From Isosphaera pallida ATCC 43644 (lineage in GTDB: Bacteria > Planctomycetota > Planctomycetia > Isosphaerales > Isosphaeraceae), in the NCBI RefSeq assembly GCF_000186345.1, contig NC_014962.1, positions 124,001 to 188,000 of the forward strand: a stretch of DNA of 64,000 nt, given 5' to 3'. Both the position numbers and the translations under genes were made by a program. Below are positions 18,404-28,048 of the stretch, piece by piece (positions within the stretch are counted from its first letter, which is position 1; the number at the start of each line of letters is the position of its first letter). The notes beneath the pieces were generated by a model, which saw only the letters and a list, made by a program, of their open reading frames with translations, made no database searches and had not been told where the DNA came from.

Positions 18404-21400
18404 TTAGCGGAGGCGGCCGTCCCCCGGAACGGGAACAAGCGGGGCAGGAGGGGCGACGCCCGCCACCGCGACGGGTTGGGGTGAAGAGGGGATGGCCGGC
18501 GTTGTCAAAATGCGACCGACCCAACCGAGATGATGGAGGAGGCGGGACCACTCGAGGTCATTCATCCCTTGACGGGCTTGGTCGAGATGCCACCGCATGC
18601 GTTGTAGCGGCGCGAAGAAGAGGTCGCGGCGTTGCTGGCGGAGCGTCCCGTCGGGGTCGGGCCGTCCATCCCAAACGACCAAGTTGCCCTTGGCGTCGAT
18701 AGCGGCCAGGAGGTGGCCGTCGGGGCTGAAGCGGGCCCGGGGATGAAAGGCGTAGTCACCCGGCAGGGTCTCGGGATAGGGTAGGGTCAGCGAGTCGCGT
18801 TCAGCGTCGAGATGCCAGAGGAGGACGGCCTCGCGGGAGGCGATGGCGACCCGCAGGCCGTCGCGGTCCACATCGAGACATTCAATACCGTGGGGTTGGT
18901 GGAACACCCGGACCTCGGAGCGTCGTTGCAGGTCGTGGAGGTGGAGATCGCCTTCCAGGTCGCCGGAGAGGAGCCGGTTGCCGTCGGGGGTCCAAGCTAG
19001 GGCAGCAACTTGGGCAGAGTGGGGGTGCGGCAGCCATTCGACGCTGGGGCCGGTGGACTCGAGATGGACCAGACCTACCTGGCAGGAGGTGCGCGTGACC
19101 CCCTCAAGCGATTCCAAGCGCTGGCGGGCGATCGCCAAAAGATCGCCGCTGGGGTGGAACGCTAAGGCGGTGACCTGACCGGAATCGATCGGTAAGGCCA
19201 AGGGCGCGAGCGACGACGGAGCCCGAGGCTCGTCGGTCGAGGCGACGATTGCGCCGAGATTCCACAGGAACAATTCGCCACGGTGAGGTTGGCCGCGATC
19301 GAATGCCGAGGTGACCAGCCGACGCCCACTTGGTCCCAAGGTTACCGCTCGGATCGGCAGGGTGTGGCCGACCAGCCGCGCCAGGGGGTGGCCCTGGGTG
19401 GTCTCGAACAGGATCACCGAACAGCGCTCTTCGGGAGCGGACCCGGCCACGGCCGCAAGGTAGCCGACCTTGGGGTTGGCGTCCACCAAGCGTCCGGGGA
19501 AGGCGGGGTAAGCGATGGACGGCATCGCGGGCTCGGCCAGACGGCGGTTGGATGGAAGGTTCCACAGGCTCCATGGGTGGCCTTGGCTGGAGGTGGCTAG
19601 ACGTTGGGCGTCCCAAAACCAAAGCTCCAGCCGACGCTCGCGTTCCCCGGTCGGCAGCAGGCGTGCTTCGCTGGGCTGGGTGGCGTCCCAGACCTTGACA
19701 TGATCCTCTTCCCCCACGCTGGCCAGGCTGCGGCCGTCGGGACTGAAGCAAAGATCGACGACCATGCCGACATGTCCGCGATGGATTGCCAGGGTCTCGC
19801 CGGTGCGGGTGTCCCAGACTCGGACCGAGCGATCGTCCCCGGCGGTGGCTAGGCGTCGCCCGTCGGGGCTGAAGCGTAAGGCACGGATGGTTCGGGCGTG
19901 GCCGTTCAGGGACAGGATCGGGTCGGGGCGGTTCAGATCGATCACATGAGCCACTGCGCCTTCGGCCACGGCCAGGCGTCGCCCGTCGGGCGAGCGGGCC
20001 AGACCGTCGATGGAGCCGAAGCGGCGGCGGATCGCGTTGACGCGTCGCGTGGCGATCCATTGGACCAATCGTCCTTCGGAGAGTTCGGCCAGCACCGAGC
20101 CGTCGGCCGGATTGACCGTGAACCGACGGGCCGGGATGGAGCCGCCCCGCGCCCAGGGGTGACGAGTGAGGTCGCCGGTGAGGAGGTTCCAGAACCGCAC
20201 CACGCCGCCCTTGCCGGGACCGACCAGGGTGTGGTCGTCGTGGAGGAACGCCAGGGTGGTTGCCCCAAAGCGTTCCCCTGCGGGCAGCCCGGCGTCGGCC
20301 AGTTCATAAAACCGGCGGGGGCGGGTGGTGACAATCGCCAAGGCCCGATCGGCGTGGGAACCTGATTCCACGGCCTCCCATTCCCAAATCCCAATCCGCG
20401 TTGGTTGATTCGGATCCACCAGGTCGATCAGCGTGGCCGCCAGGCGGCGGCCCGAACGGTCGAACGCCAGCGTGGTGGGGCTGGCGTTGAGATTGCCCAG
20501 GTCGCTATAACGCGCGCCGCTGGTCGCGCTGACTAACGTCACTACCCCGTGGCGTTGGTCGCGGCCCGGATTGTGGCTGTAACGGTGTCCATATCCGATC
20601 GCTAGGATCGCGCCTTCGGGGTGAAAGGTAGCGCAAAGGGGGGAGAGGTCCTTCTCCTGGTCGTGGTTGACCTCGAACAGATGGCCTTGGGTGAAGTTTT
20701 CGAGGAGGCCCAATTCGAATCCGCCTGGGATGACCAGGGATGGATCGATGGGACCGGACTGGGTGTTGGGGGAGGTCAAAGCCCGCGCTCGTTTGAGATG
20801 TTCGCGGGCTGAGGCGGCGTCGTTGAGTGGGCCGGTCAAGGCGTAATGGGCCGCGGTGACGTGGCCGAGATATGACTGAAGCCGCGCGTGGCGCAATTCC
20901 CGACGCCAGTTGCGATGGGTTTCCTCGTTGAGCCGTCGTTGGGTCAGGACGCTTTGCTCGATGGTTTGAATGTGGGCGTCTTTGATGATGGAGTCGTGCC
21001 AGTCGTGGACGAATCCGATCAGTCCAAAGATCATGATGAGAGCCAGGGTGACCGACAGACCACCCTTGACCGGGTGCCGCTCGAACCAGCGCCAGACGCG
21101 GCGGCTGGTCGAGGCGCGCCGGGTGGGGATGGGCTGGTTGTCGCGGAACCGCCGCAGGTCTTGAGCCATGCGGCGGGCGTTGGGGTAGCGGTCGCCAGGA
21201 ACCTTGGCGATGGCGGCCAGCACGATTGTTTCTAGGTCGCGCGGCACCCGATAGTCCAACTGACGAGGCCGGGGGGGATCCTCGTGGAGAATCCGCTCCA
21301 TCAGGCGGTGGGGCGTTTCGTCCTCGAAGGCAGGGCGCAGGGTGAGGAATTCGTAGAGGGTGATTCCCAGCGCGTACACGTCGCAACGGGCGTCTTGGAT

Positions 21401-22579
21401 TCCATCGAAACGTTCCGGCGACATGTAACGCAGAGTACCGGCCATTTCGTGGGTTTTGGTCAGGGGTTCAAGGTCCTCGGCTGGTTCGATGAGCTTGGCC
21501 AAACCGAAATCGACGATGAAAACCCGCCCGGTGTGGTCGATCAACAAATTTGAGGGTTTGATGTCGCGGTGGACGATCCCGTGATCATGGGCGTAGCCCA
21601 GCGCCTCGGCGACCTGGAGGGTCAACTCGGCCACAGCGCGGAAGTAGTGGCGGCGCGGGTCGGGATCAGGGGGATGGTGACGATTCTCGACTACTGGGAG
21701 TTCGCCGTTCCAGAGCCGTCGAGCGATCTCACGGGCGTCCAGGCGTCGTTGGGCGCGGGCTTTGGCCACCGAGGTGGCCGAAAGCGGCGCGGCTGGCTTG
21801 CGGGGGTTGAGCAGGTTGTCCAATCCTAGGGTTGATGGATCGTCGGATCGGTGTGGAGTCGAGCCCGACGACGAGGCCGAACTGTTGGAATGCGAACCAA
21901 GGTGGCTGGAGTCGTTGGCTGGGGACTTGGTGAGGCGGTCCGATTCCGGGGTCCGTCCATAAGCGAGATTTCTGAGTTCCTCCAGCACGAGGTCCAAGGT
22001 GGGCCCGCGGATGATTCGCATGGTGTAGAAGGGACGGCCCAAGTGGTCTTCGCCAATCTCCTCCACCGGCACGATGTGGGGGTGGCGCAGGGTCCGAGCC
22101 GCGTGAGCCTCGCGGAGGAAGCGGTCGCGGCGGCGCTGGTCCAATGAGGACCACAAGGTTTTCAGAGCAACGGCCCCCCCCCGTTTGAGGTCGATCGCTT
22201 CGTAGACGATCCCCATGCCGCCCCTCCCTAATTCGCCGACGATGCGATAATCGCCGATCCGTCCCCGTTCCACCTCCCTCTCCGTCGGGGCGGGCGGGAC
22301 CGTCTCCCGAGGCCAACCCGATCCGTTCTCAAGCGGATGGCCCTTGGGCAGCGTGTCGTTGGGATGGGGGCAAGAAGCGTTGGGCAGGGACTCGACGCAC
22401 GGAAAACGGCCAGGACCTTGGAAAAGCTCGCGGGCCACCAACAGGGGGAAGCGATCCTGAATTTCTTCGGCGAATTCGGGGAACCGCTGAGCGTATTCCG
22501 AAATTTGGGGGCGTTCTCCCCTTCGAAACCGCTCCAAGAATTCTAAGGACACTTGTTCGAAATGGGTGGCGTTTCCCAC
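18404..22579 (-). CDS. Serine/threonine protein kinase with C-terminal WD40 propellers
   Basis: 1391 residues. Residues 1-50 are a short helical segment (LEFLERFRRGERPQISEY) typical of planctomycete kinases. The PknB-type kinase domain spans about 108-450: glycine loop GELGRGGMGIVYEA, VALKTLW with the ATP-binding lysine, VHRDIKPSN with catalytic Asp339, VDFGLAKL, and GTLRYMSPERF. A single transmembrane helix (LALIMIFGLIGFV) lies near residue 510, so the kinase is cytosolic and the following region is extracytoplasmic. Residues about 620-1370 carry WD40 repeats (SPDGRRLATAGDD, SVRVWDTRTGE). The GTG at 22579 follows AGGA. A 50-residue Ser/Pro-rich insertion sits between beta strands of the kinase N-lobe and the HRD loop. 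Confidence 0.92.
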   Translation of the reverse strand: MGNATHFEQVSLEFLERFRRGERPQISEYAQRFPEFAEEIQDRFPLLVARELFQGPGRFPCVESLPNASCPHPNDTLPKGHPLENGSGWPRETVPPAPTEREVERGRIGDYRIVGELGRGGMGIVYEAIDLKRGGAVALKTLWSSLDQRRRDRFLREAHAARTLRHPHIVPVEEIGEDHLGRPFYTMRIIRGPTLDLVLEELRNLAYGRTPESDRLTKSPANDSSHLGSHSNSSASSSGSTPHRSDDPSTLGLDNLLNPRKPAAPLSATSVAKARAQRRLDAREIARRLWNGELPVVENRHHPPDPDPRRHYFRAVAELTLQVAEALGYAHDHGIVHRDIKPSNLLIDHTGRVFIVDFGLAKLIEPAEDLEPLTKTHEMAGTLRYMSPERFDGIQDARCDVYALGITLYEFLTLRPAFEDETPHRLMERILHEDPPRPRQLDYRVPRDLETIVLAAIAKVPGDRYPNARRMAQDLRRFRDNQPIPTRRASTSRRVWRWFERHPVKGGLSVTLALIMIFGLIGFVHDWHDSIIKDAHIQTIEQSVLTQRRLNEETHRNWRRELRHARLQSYLGHVTAAHYALTGPLNDAASAREHLKRARALTSPNTQSGPIDPSLVIPGGFELGLLENFTQGHLFEVNHDQEKDLSPLCATFHPEGAILAIGYGHRYSHNPGRDQRHGVVTLVSATSGARYSDLGNLNASPTTLAFDRSGRRLAATLIDLVDPNQPTRIGIWEWEAVESGSHADRALAIVTTRPRRFYELADAGLPAGERFGATTLAFLHDDHTLVGPGKGGVVRFWNLLTGDLTRHPWARGGSIPARRFTVNPADGSVLAELSEGRLVQWIATRRVNAIRRRFGSIDGLARSPDGRRLAVAEGAVAHVIDLNRPDPILSLNGHARTIRALRFSPDGRRLATAGDDRSVRVWDTRTGETLAIHRGHVGMVVDLCFSPDGRSLASVGEEDHVKVWDATQPSEARLLPTGERERRLELWFWDAQRLATSSQGHPWSLWNLPSNRRLAEPAMPSIAYPAFPGRLVDANPKVGYLAAVAGSAPEERCSVILFETTQGHPLARLVGHTLPIRAVTLGPSGRRLVTSAFDRGQPHRGELFLWNLGAIVASTDEPRAPSSLAPLALPIDSGQVTALAFHPSGDLLAIARQRLESLEGVTRTSCQVGLVHLESTGPSVEWLPHPHSAQVAALAWTPDGNRLLSGDLEGDLHLHDLQRRSEVRVFHQPHGIECLDVDRDGLRVAIASREAVLLWHLDAERDSLTLPYPETLPGDYAFHPRARFSPDGHLLAAIDAKGNLVVWDGRPDPDGTLRQQRRDLFFAPLQRMRWHLDQARQGMNDLEWSRLLHHLGWVGRILTTPAIPSSPQPVAVAGVAPPAPLVPVPGDGRLR

Positions 22580-22620
22580 AAGCCGGTCCTAAGGGAATGA
22601 TCACCTCAAGCCGATTCACC

Positions 22621-22764
22621 CAACCGGGTTGAACCTCCCGATTCAACCTGACGCGGCGTTGGGGAAATCTTGTCGCATGTCAAACTTCGATCGTTCGGCT
22701 CGGATCCCTCTTATCGAAAGAATTCATCTCTTAGTTTAGGGGAGTGGGAAAGGTTGAATCAACC
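22621..22764. promoter_or_regulatory. GGTTGAA/TTCAACC inverted repeats in the kinase-sigma divergent region
   Basis: The 403-bp region between the divergent kinase and sigma genes holds CAACCgGGTTG at 22621-22631, GGTTGAA (22627-22633) inverted as TTCAACC (22642-22648), and the 13-bp palindrome GGTTGAATCAACC at 22752-22764. The shared half-site GGTTGA, seen four or more times, fits a dimeric regulator binding both promoters. This is inferred from symmetry only. Confidence 0.4.
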
Positions 22765-22810
22765 CAAAAACCGGCGACCAACCTGCGATTTGAGACCAGC
22801 TAAGCCGCAG

Positions 22811-22839
22811 GAGGACCAACGCGGAATCCAGAGGACCAA
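22811..22839 (+). repeat. Direct repeat GAGGACCAA with 20-bp period
   Basis: GAGGACCAA occurs at 22811-22819 and again at 22831-22839, two helical turns apart, just upstream of an in-frame ATG at 22839 of the sigma frame. The second copy doubles as a possible ribosome-binding site for that ATG, so the repeat may be an operator, a translation signal or chance. Confidence 0.35.
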
Positions 22840-22982
22840 TGAGGAGTCCTCCGCCTGATTTCCTCAGCGATGACCGCTTGACCGGCTTATGGGATTCCCT
22901 AGACTCCATGGGAGACACGTCGTGGGCGCGGTGGAGCCGCGCGTCTTCTCATTTCGAACCCCCGATCGAGACGATTCGTACC

Positions 22983-23822
22983 ATGAGCGAGGCCCAGGCC
23001 CCCCAACGCGGCGCGGGCGACCTCAGCGACGAGGCGCTGCTGGCCCGTTATCGTGACCTGGGGCGGACTGAAGACTTCGCGATTCTGGTGAAACGCTACG
23101 AACGCGAGTTGTTCCGCTACCTCGCCCGCTACCTCAACGACCCGGTTCTGGCTGACGATGTCTTCCAGAACACGTTCCTTCAAATTCATCTCAAACGCGG
23201 TATGTATGAGGATGGACGCCCCGTGCGTCCCTGGCTCTACGCGATTGCCACCCATCAGGCGGTGGATGCGCTGCGCAAGATCAAGCGGCACGCCGCCGTT
23301 AGTCTCGACCAACCGTCTGGAACCGCCGCCGAAGGCGAAACCGACCCGGGGGCTTTGGTCGAAGTGTTGGTGAGTTTGGAGCAGGGTCCGCTGGCGCGTT
23401 TGGAAGCCACCGAGCGTCGTCAGATCGTCCGCGACGCGATTGAACGGCTCCCCGAAACACTTCGCCATACGCTGCGGTTGGCGTATTATCAGGAACTCAA
23501 GTATCGGGAGATTGCCGATATTTTGGAAATTCCGGTCGGGACAGTCAAATCCCGCCTGCACGCGGCGTTGGCCAAGCTCGCCGAGATGGTCAAGGCTGCC
23601 TTGAACACCGATGCCACCGAGGACTCTCCCCGCAGTCCCGCCTCCAACCCACCGCGGTCGGCGGTTTCTGAACGTGGCCCCTCGGCGGAACCGGCAGGGT
23701 TGGATGCGCCCTTGACCACGGAGACCCTGGTCGCTTCTCCGGTTGCCCTCGCGTCGGAGCATCCCTATCTTCCGTCTCCTCCCTCTTCGGGTGAAGCCCA
23801 TGATCCCCGATCCCCTCGTTGA
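22983..23822 (+). CDS. ECF-type RNA polymerase sigma factor
   Basis: 279 residues from the ATG at 22983, which places sigma region 2 (LLARYRDLGRTEDFAILVKR, then DDVFQNTFLQIHL and the -10-binding helix ending WLYAIATHQAVDALRK) at the usual distance from the N-terminus. Region 4 follows (LPETLRHTLRLAYYQELKYR, IADILEIPVGTVKSRLH), a helix-turn-helix for the -35. An in-frame ATG at 22839 with GAGG 4 bp upstream would add 48 residues not typical of the family. The C-terminal 75 residues after region 4 are Pro/Ser-rich, an extension many ECF factors lack. Its 3' end overlaps the next gene by 23 bp, so the pair is likely translationally coupled. Confidence 0.92.
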   Translation: MSEAQAPQRGAGDLSDEALLARYRDLGRTEDFAILVKRYERELFRYLARYLNDPVLADDVFQNTFLQIHLKRGMYEDGRPVRPWLYAIATHQAVDALRKIKRHAAVSLDQPSGTAAEGETDPGALVEVLVSLEQGPLARLEATERRQIVRDAIERLPETLRHTLRLAYYQELKYREIADILEIPVGTVKSRLHAALAKLAEMVKAALNTDATEDSPRSPASNPPRSAVSERGPSAEPAGLDAPLTTETLVASPVALASEHPYLPSPPSSGEAHDPRSPR

Positions 23823-25323
23823 TCCATTCGGTCGAGTCATTCCCAAGGAGGTGAGCGATCCGGCGGCGCGACCCGATGCGCAGCCTGAACCGATCCCCTT
23901 GGACGAGGCCGACGACCAAGCGTTTCGCGCTCTGGTCGCACGGTTTCCGTTGCTGGACGAGGCTCTGGCTGAGGATCCCCACGATGACGGAGACGGATCG
24001 GACAGCCAGGATCGGGTCGCCCGGACTCTGGAGTGTCTTGCCAGACACCGTTGTTGGGAACGGATCTTTGAGGACCAACTCCCGATCGATCCGGCGGGCG
24101 ACCTCGAACGCCTTCAACAGGCTGCTCGCGGGTTGAGCTTGATTTGGGATCATCTCGGCGCGATCGAGATCGACTGCGACGTCGATGAACCGCCGACTGC
24201 GGCCGTTGACCCGGCGGAGACTGTCCTCCTCCCCCCTTGGATGAGGTCGAGCGTGGAGACAGCGTCCAACCGGGACGCTGGCGCGGACTCGTGTGAGGCG
24301 ACCTCGCGGGCTGACCTGACCCTTCGGACCCTGGAGCGGGTCGTTCTGGCGGACCATCCCCAAGCCGCCGAACGCTTGTTGGAAACCGTGTTGACCGCGG
24401 GGCGGCCCGCTCCCATCCTGGCTGGCCCCGGCGCGTCCAAGGAGTCTGTTTCGCAAACGGAGTGGCAGGCCCAACCCATCCAGACCCGCTTGGAACGGGG
24501 GGTGGCGTGGCTGCTGGACGATGGGTTGGAGTTCGAACCACGGCGCGATCTGGCTCGCCGGACGCTGGCTCGACTGGATCGTCGTCTGGTCGTGGGACCG
24601 TTTACGGAAACCCAATCGCGTCCGATCGTCTCCCGGCGCGACGGCTGGGTCGCCGCGGCCCTGGTGGCCCTAGCGGTTCTCGCCACCCTGCCGGCCCTTG
24701 TCCGCGCCCGCGACGAGGCGCGGGAACTCCGGCAACACGATCATCTCCGCGCGGTGGGGATGGATCTGCTCCACTTCCAAGCCCTCACTGGAACGTCTCT
24801 GAGCCAACCCGCCGCGTGGGAAGCCGTTTCGGGAGACTCCTCCTCCAATCTATTGGAACGGTTGGCCGAAGCGCGTCGGATGGGTTTGCTCGATCAGGTT
24901 CCCACCTCCGCCACCTTCGTGGACTTCCAAACTGCTCCCGCGTCGAATCGGGTCCAGAGAGCCGCCACCGGCGACGCGCCCCATCCGGAGACCTTGCGAC
25001 GGTTGTTCCAGGACGCTCAGAATCAGTTGATGATGGGTTACCTCTTCCCGGCGTTGAGGACCACCGCGAATTCCGCTGCCACTCGGTTGGGTGGTCAGTC
25101 CTCGCGCGCCTCGCTGCCTGCTTCCGAGCCGCTCGTCACGTTGATTGGCGATCGCGCGGCACCTCCGCTCTTCCAAACCCTTGGTGAAACCCGCCCCGTC
25201 TTCCACGACGACGGCCACCTTGCGACCGAACGGTTGGGACGCGCGGGCTTCTCGGCCCGTCTTCCGCACGAACCCGGTTTCCTGCTCGTCCCCGTCGCTC
25301 AAAGCGATTCCTGTTCCTATTGA
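23800..25323 (+). CDS. Single-pass membrane protein coupled to the ECF sigma gene; putative regulator with pseudopilin-like C-terminal half
   Basis: 507 residues, starting at the ATG at 23800 inside the sigma gene. The first 280 residues are cytosolic-looking and acidic, with no recognised zinc-binding HxxxCxxC anti-sigma motif. One transmembrane helix lies at about 282-303 (WVAAALVALAVLATLPALV). It is followed directly by ARDEARELRQHDHLRAVG and later FHDDGHLATERLGR, which recall the post-membrane helix and C-terminal H..G.. segment of planctomycete DUF1559 pseudopilin-like proteins. Position and overlap suggest an anti-sigma or co-regulator anchored in the membrane, sensing outside. No family was recognised with certainty; function is inference. 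Confidence 0.6.
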   Translation: MIPDPLVDPFGRVIPKEVSDPAARPDAQPEPIPLDEADDQAFRALVARFPLLDEALAEDPHDDGDGSDSQDRVARTLECLARHRCWERIFEDQLPIDPAGDLERLQQAARGLSLIWDHLGAIEIDCDVDEPPTAAVDPAETVLLPPWMRSSVETASNRDAGADSCEATSRADLTLRTLERVVLADHPQAAERLLETVLTAGRPAPILAGPGASKESVSQTEWQAQPIQTRLERGVAWLLDDGLEFEPRRDLARRTLARLDRRLVVGPFTETQSRPIVSRRDGWVAAALVALAVLATLPALVRARDEARELRQHDHLRAVGMDLLHFQALTGTSLSQPAAWEAVSGDSSSNLLERLAEARRMGLLDQVPTSATFVDFQTAPASNRVQRAATGDAPHPETLRRLFQDAQNQLMMGYLFPALRTTANSAATRLGGQSSRASLPASEPLVTLIGDRAAPPLFQTLGETRPVFHDDGHLATERLGRAGFSARLPHEPGFLLVPVAQSDSCSY

Positions 25324-25495
25324 GTTATGAGTTAAGCGCCACGCAATCGAACTGGAACCCAAATTGCCAACCTCATCGGGAAAAGGGCGAGAATGGATTG
25401 ATCGCGCCTCCCGGTGGGGTTGGCGAGTTCATGATTGCTCTTGGCGGTTCTTCGCTTTTCGTCGTGCGGGGTAGAATGGAGGTTGGGGGGGAAGC

Positions 25496-26653
25496 TCAAA
25501 CGCCAGCGGCTTGACGCAGCGCCTCGACTTGGTCTACTCGCTCCCAGGTGAAGTCGGGATCGTTGCGGCCAAAGTGGCCTCCCGAGGCGGTCTTGCGGTA
25601 GATTGGCCGGCGCAGATCGAGATGTTTGATGATTCCGCGGGGTGTCAGGGGGAAGACCCGACGGACGATCTCGGCGAGCTTGGAGTCGGGGAGTTTGCCG
25701 GTGCCATAGGTGTTGACGTGAATGCTGACGGGTTCGGCGACGCCAATAGCGTAGGCCAGCTGGATTTCGCAGCGATTGGCGAGGTGGGCGGCGACGATAT
25801 TCTTGGCGACGTAGCGGGCCATGTAGGCGGCCGAGCGGTCCACCTTGGTGGGGTCTTTGCCCGAGAACGCCCCGCCGCCGTGCCGGGCGTAGCCGCCGTA
25901 GGTGTCCACAATGATCTTGCGTCCGGTGAGTCCGGCGTCGCCATGGGGACCGCCCACCACGAAGTTGCCGGTCGGGTTGATGTGGTAGGTGATGGCGCCG
26001 TTGATCAGCGAGGTGGGCAGCACCGGCTTGATCACCTCGTCGATCACGAATTCGCGGATCGTCTTTTGATCGACGTGGGGAGCGTGTTGGGTGGAGACCA
26101 CCACGGTGTCGATCCGCACCGGCTTGAGGCCGTCGTACTCGATGGTCACTTGCGACTTGCTGTCGGGGCGCAACCAATCCACCTTGTGGGCCTGGCGGAC
26201 TTCGGTGAGGTGGTTGATGATCCGATGCGAAAGCGCGATTGGCAGGGGCATCAGCTCGTCGGTTTCGTCGCAGGCAAAGCCGAACATGAGGCCCTGATCG
26301 CCCGCGCCGTCGCGGTCCACCCCGAGGGCGATGTCGGGTGACTGTTTGCCCAATGCCACCATGACGGCGCACGTGGTGGCGTCGAAACCCATGTCACTAG
26401 AGACGTAGCCGATTTCCTTGACGATCTGCCGCACCACCGCCGGATAATCAATTATGGCCGTGGTGGTGATTTCGCCGGCCAAGCAGATCAGGCCGGTCGT
26501 GAGGAGTGTTTCGCACGCTACCCGCGCGGTCGCGTCTTGGGACAAAATGGCGTCCAGCACGCCGTCGGAGATTTGGTCGGCCATCTTGTCGGGATGACCC
26601 ATCGACACGGACTCGCTGGTGAACAAAAAACGATCTGCGGCAGACGAGGACAC
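25496..26653 (-). CDS. metK: S-adenosylmethionine synthetase
   Basis: 385 residues. Makes S-adenosylmethionine from methionine and ATP. All three family domains are present with the signatures [12 protein letters not shown] at residue 19, [12 protein letters not shown], and the glycine-rich [19 protein letters not shown]; the potassium- and magnesium-binding acidic residues lie in these. The GTG at 26653 has GGGAG 7 bp upstream. The gene is convergent with the sigma/membrane protein pair and is preceded by a 329-bp gap that could serve as a long leader. Confidence 0.97.
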   Translation of the reverse strand: MSSSAADRFLFTSESVSMGHPDKMADQISDGVLDAILSQDATARVACETLLTTGLICLAGEITTTAIIDYPAVVRQIVKEIGYVSSDMGFDATTCAVMVALGKQSPDIALGVDRDGAGDQGLMFGFACDETDELMPLPIALSHRIINHLTEVRQAHKVDWLRPDSKSQVTIEYDGLKPVRIDTVVVSTQHAPHVDQKTIREFVIDEVIKPVLPTSLINGAITYHINPTGNFVVGGPHGDAGLTGRKIIVDTYGGYARHGGGAFSGKDPTKVDRSAAYMARYVAKNIVAAHLANRCEIQLAYAIGVAEPVSIHVNTYGTGKLPDSKLAEIVRRVFPLTPRGIIKHLDLRRPIYRKTASGGHFGRNDPDFTWERVDQVEALRQAAGV

Positions 26654-26982
26654 GTGGACACTCCCGGCAGCGGTTCCAAAAAGAAGGTGAGGTCAAAATT
26701 CAACTCAATTCCACTCCATCCGGCGACCCGATGCCACGCTCCGGCGACCTGGGAACACAGCTTGAAGGCGGGTTGGTCCGGTTGGGTGGGCGTCGCGCGA
26801 CAAGTCCCGCCACGAGGACACCGATGGAGGTCGGCGCGCCGCGGGAACCCTGGGACGACGCGATTGCATGGGCCATAAGTTTATCACAAACCGCCGTCGC
26901 CGAAAATCGATCCATACTCGCGGCGGCGGCGGTTGCCGCCCAAACGGGTGGCATCGATGGCGTGGGGCGTGGACAGGGCGTC
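26654..26982 (-). promoter_or_regulatory. metK upstream region with 10-bp direct repeat
   Basis: No gene is seen. TCCGGCGACC (plus-strand reading) occurs at 26719-26728 and 26740-26749, a 21-bp period. An A/T-rich stretch at 26875-26890 (GATAAACT on the minus strand) is the best place for a -10 box and would give a leader of about 230 nt. None of the known SAM riboswitch cores was recognisable by eye. Confidence 0.35.
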
Positions 26983-27864
26983 TCAGGTGTCCAAAGAGGT
27001 GGCCAACTCGTCCGGGTTGGATGGTTCAACCAGGGCGCGTTGACGGTTCATCAACGCCTTGACAAGCACCAGTCCAAATAAACTTACGGTGATCCCCGCC
27101 ACCCCGGCCAGCAGGTTGAGCCGCATCGCCTCAGCGAGTTGATCTGGGGTGCGGGCCGCGGCCAGGATCGTCGTTGTTCTCCAGGCGAAGACGCCGCAGG
27201 CCAATCGGTGCAACCACCAGAGGATCAACCAGAAAGGAGCCGACTGACGGTTCCAATCAGTGGTGGGGTGGGTGGCAATCCGGAAGAGGTCGGCCAGCAC
27301 TTGGTAGGGACGTACCAAGTTGATAAACGGGATGAACCAGACCACCACCGCTTTGGTGGGTGAGAACCTCATTGGAGCCGCACCTTGAGGGAGAAACCCC
27401 GCGGAGTTCAGAGTGGCCCGCGCCACCCATTTGAGGAAGAGAAGCCCTCCCACGACACTGGCAAGGAACTGCGCCAGCATGATGAATTCCTGACGGGCTT
27501 GGTTATCCTTCCATGCTTGAGGATCAGGGTTGGGATCTTCCAACAACTGGATGTGTTGCCAGTCAGTCCAGAGACCAACCATGCCTGTCACGACTTGAAG
27601 AATCAAGAACCACTCCACCACTCGGGTCAATCCAGCGGGGTCGCGGGTGAAACCGGCCCGAGTCCGACCCTGGGCCTTCAGGACATCGGGAACATGGTGG
27701 GCGAACTCGGCGATGGGCCGCCAATCCTCCATGCCGGGTATCCAGAAGAGGGTATCTGGCTCGAGTTCGCCCCGCGCGATCAAGTCAGCGACCTGGTCGC
27801 GCGTGTAGGTAGTTTGGTGTCCGGCGGAGTCGGCCAGGTGGACAAGCGGCAAAGCGGTGCTCAT
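26983..27864 (-). CDS. GYF_2 and DUF4328 domain membrane protein
   Basis: 293 residues. The N-terminal 60 residues match the GYF_2 module (YTRDQVADLIARGELEPDTL then PGMEDWRPIAEF), a soluble protein-interaction fold. The rest is membrane-embedded with about four helices, including the DUF4328 block RFSPTKAVVVWFIPFINLVR and RPYQVLADLFR. Function of this combination is unknown; it is common in bacteria as a small integral membrane protein. GAGGA lies 13 bp before the ATG, a long spacing. It stands alone between metK and the sulfatase-fold gene, same strand. Confidence 0.82.
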   Translation of the reverse strand: MSTALPLVHLADSAGHQTTYTRDQVADLIARGELEPDTLFWIPGMEDWRPIAEFAHHVPDVLKAQGRTRAGFTRDPAGLTRVVEWFLILQVVTGMVGLWTDWQHIQLLEDPNPDPQAWKDNQARQEFIMLAQFLASVVGGLLFLKWVARATLNSAGFLPQGAAPMRFSPTKAVVVWFIPFINLVRPYQVLADLFRIATHPTTDWNRQSAPFWLILWWLHRLACGVFAWRTTTILAAARTPDQLAEAMRLNLLAGVAGITVSLFGLVLVKALMNRQRALVEPSNPDELATSLDT

Positions 27865-28048
27865 GGACGATCCGATTCCTCATGCGAAGGTGCCAAGGTG
27901 GAAGCGGGTTGGGACCGCCCTCCATGCCGTTGTCCCATGTGTGAACCCAGGCTGATTCGTGCGGCAATCGGATTGTATGACGCGGTCGTAGACCCCACAA
28001 GGGAGGTGGAGAGGAGCCATCTTGATTCAGGGTGAACATCTTTATAAA

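Noticed and set aside
19104-20060. 318-codon Arg/Pro-rich minus-strand frame
   Set aside because: A frame-shifted shadow within the kinase-WD40 gene; the real frame has WD40 motifs throughout.
22839-22982. 48-residue N-terminal extension of the sigma factor
   Set aside because: The upstream ATG has a possible ribosome-binding site, but the added residues look non-coding and sigma region 2 fits the later start; kept as an alternative only.
26654-26982. SAM riboswitch upstream of metK
   Set aside because: None of the known SAM-binding cores could be identified by eye, so only a possible regulatory region is reported.
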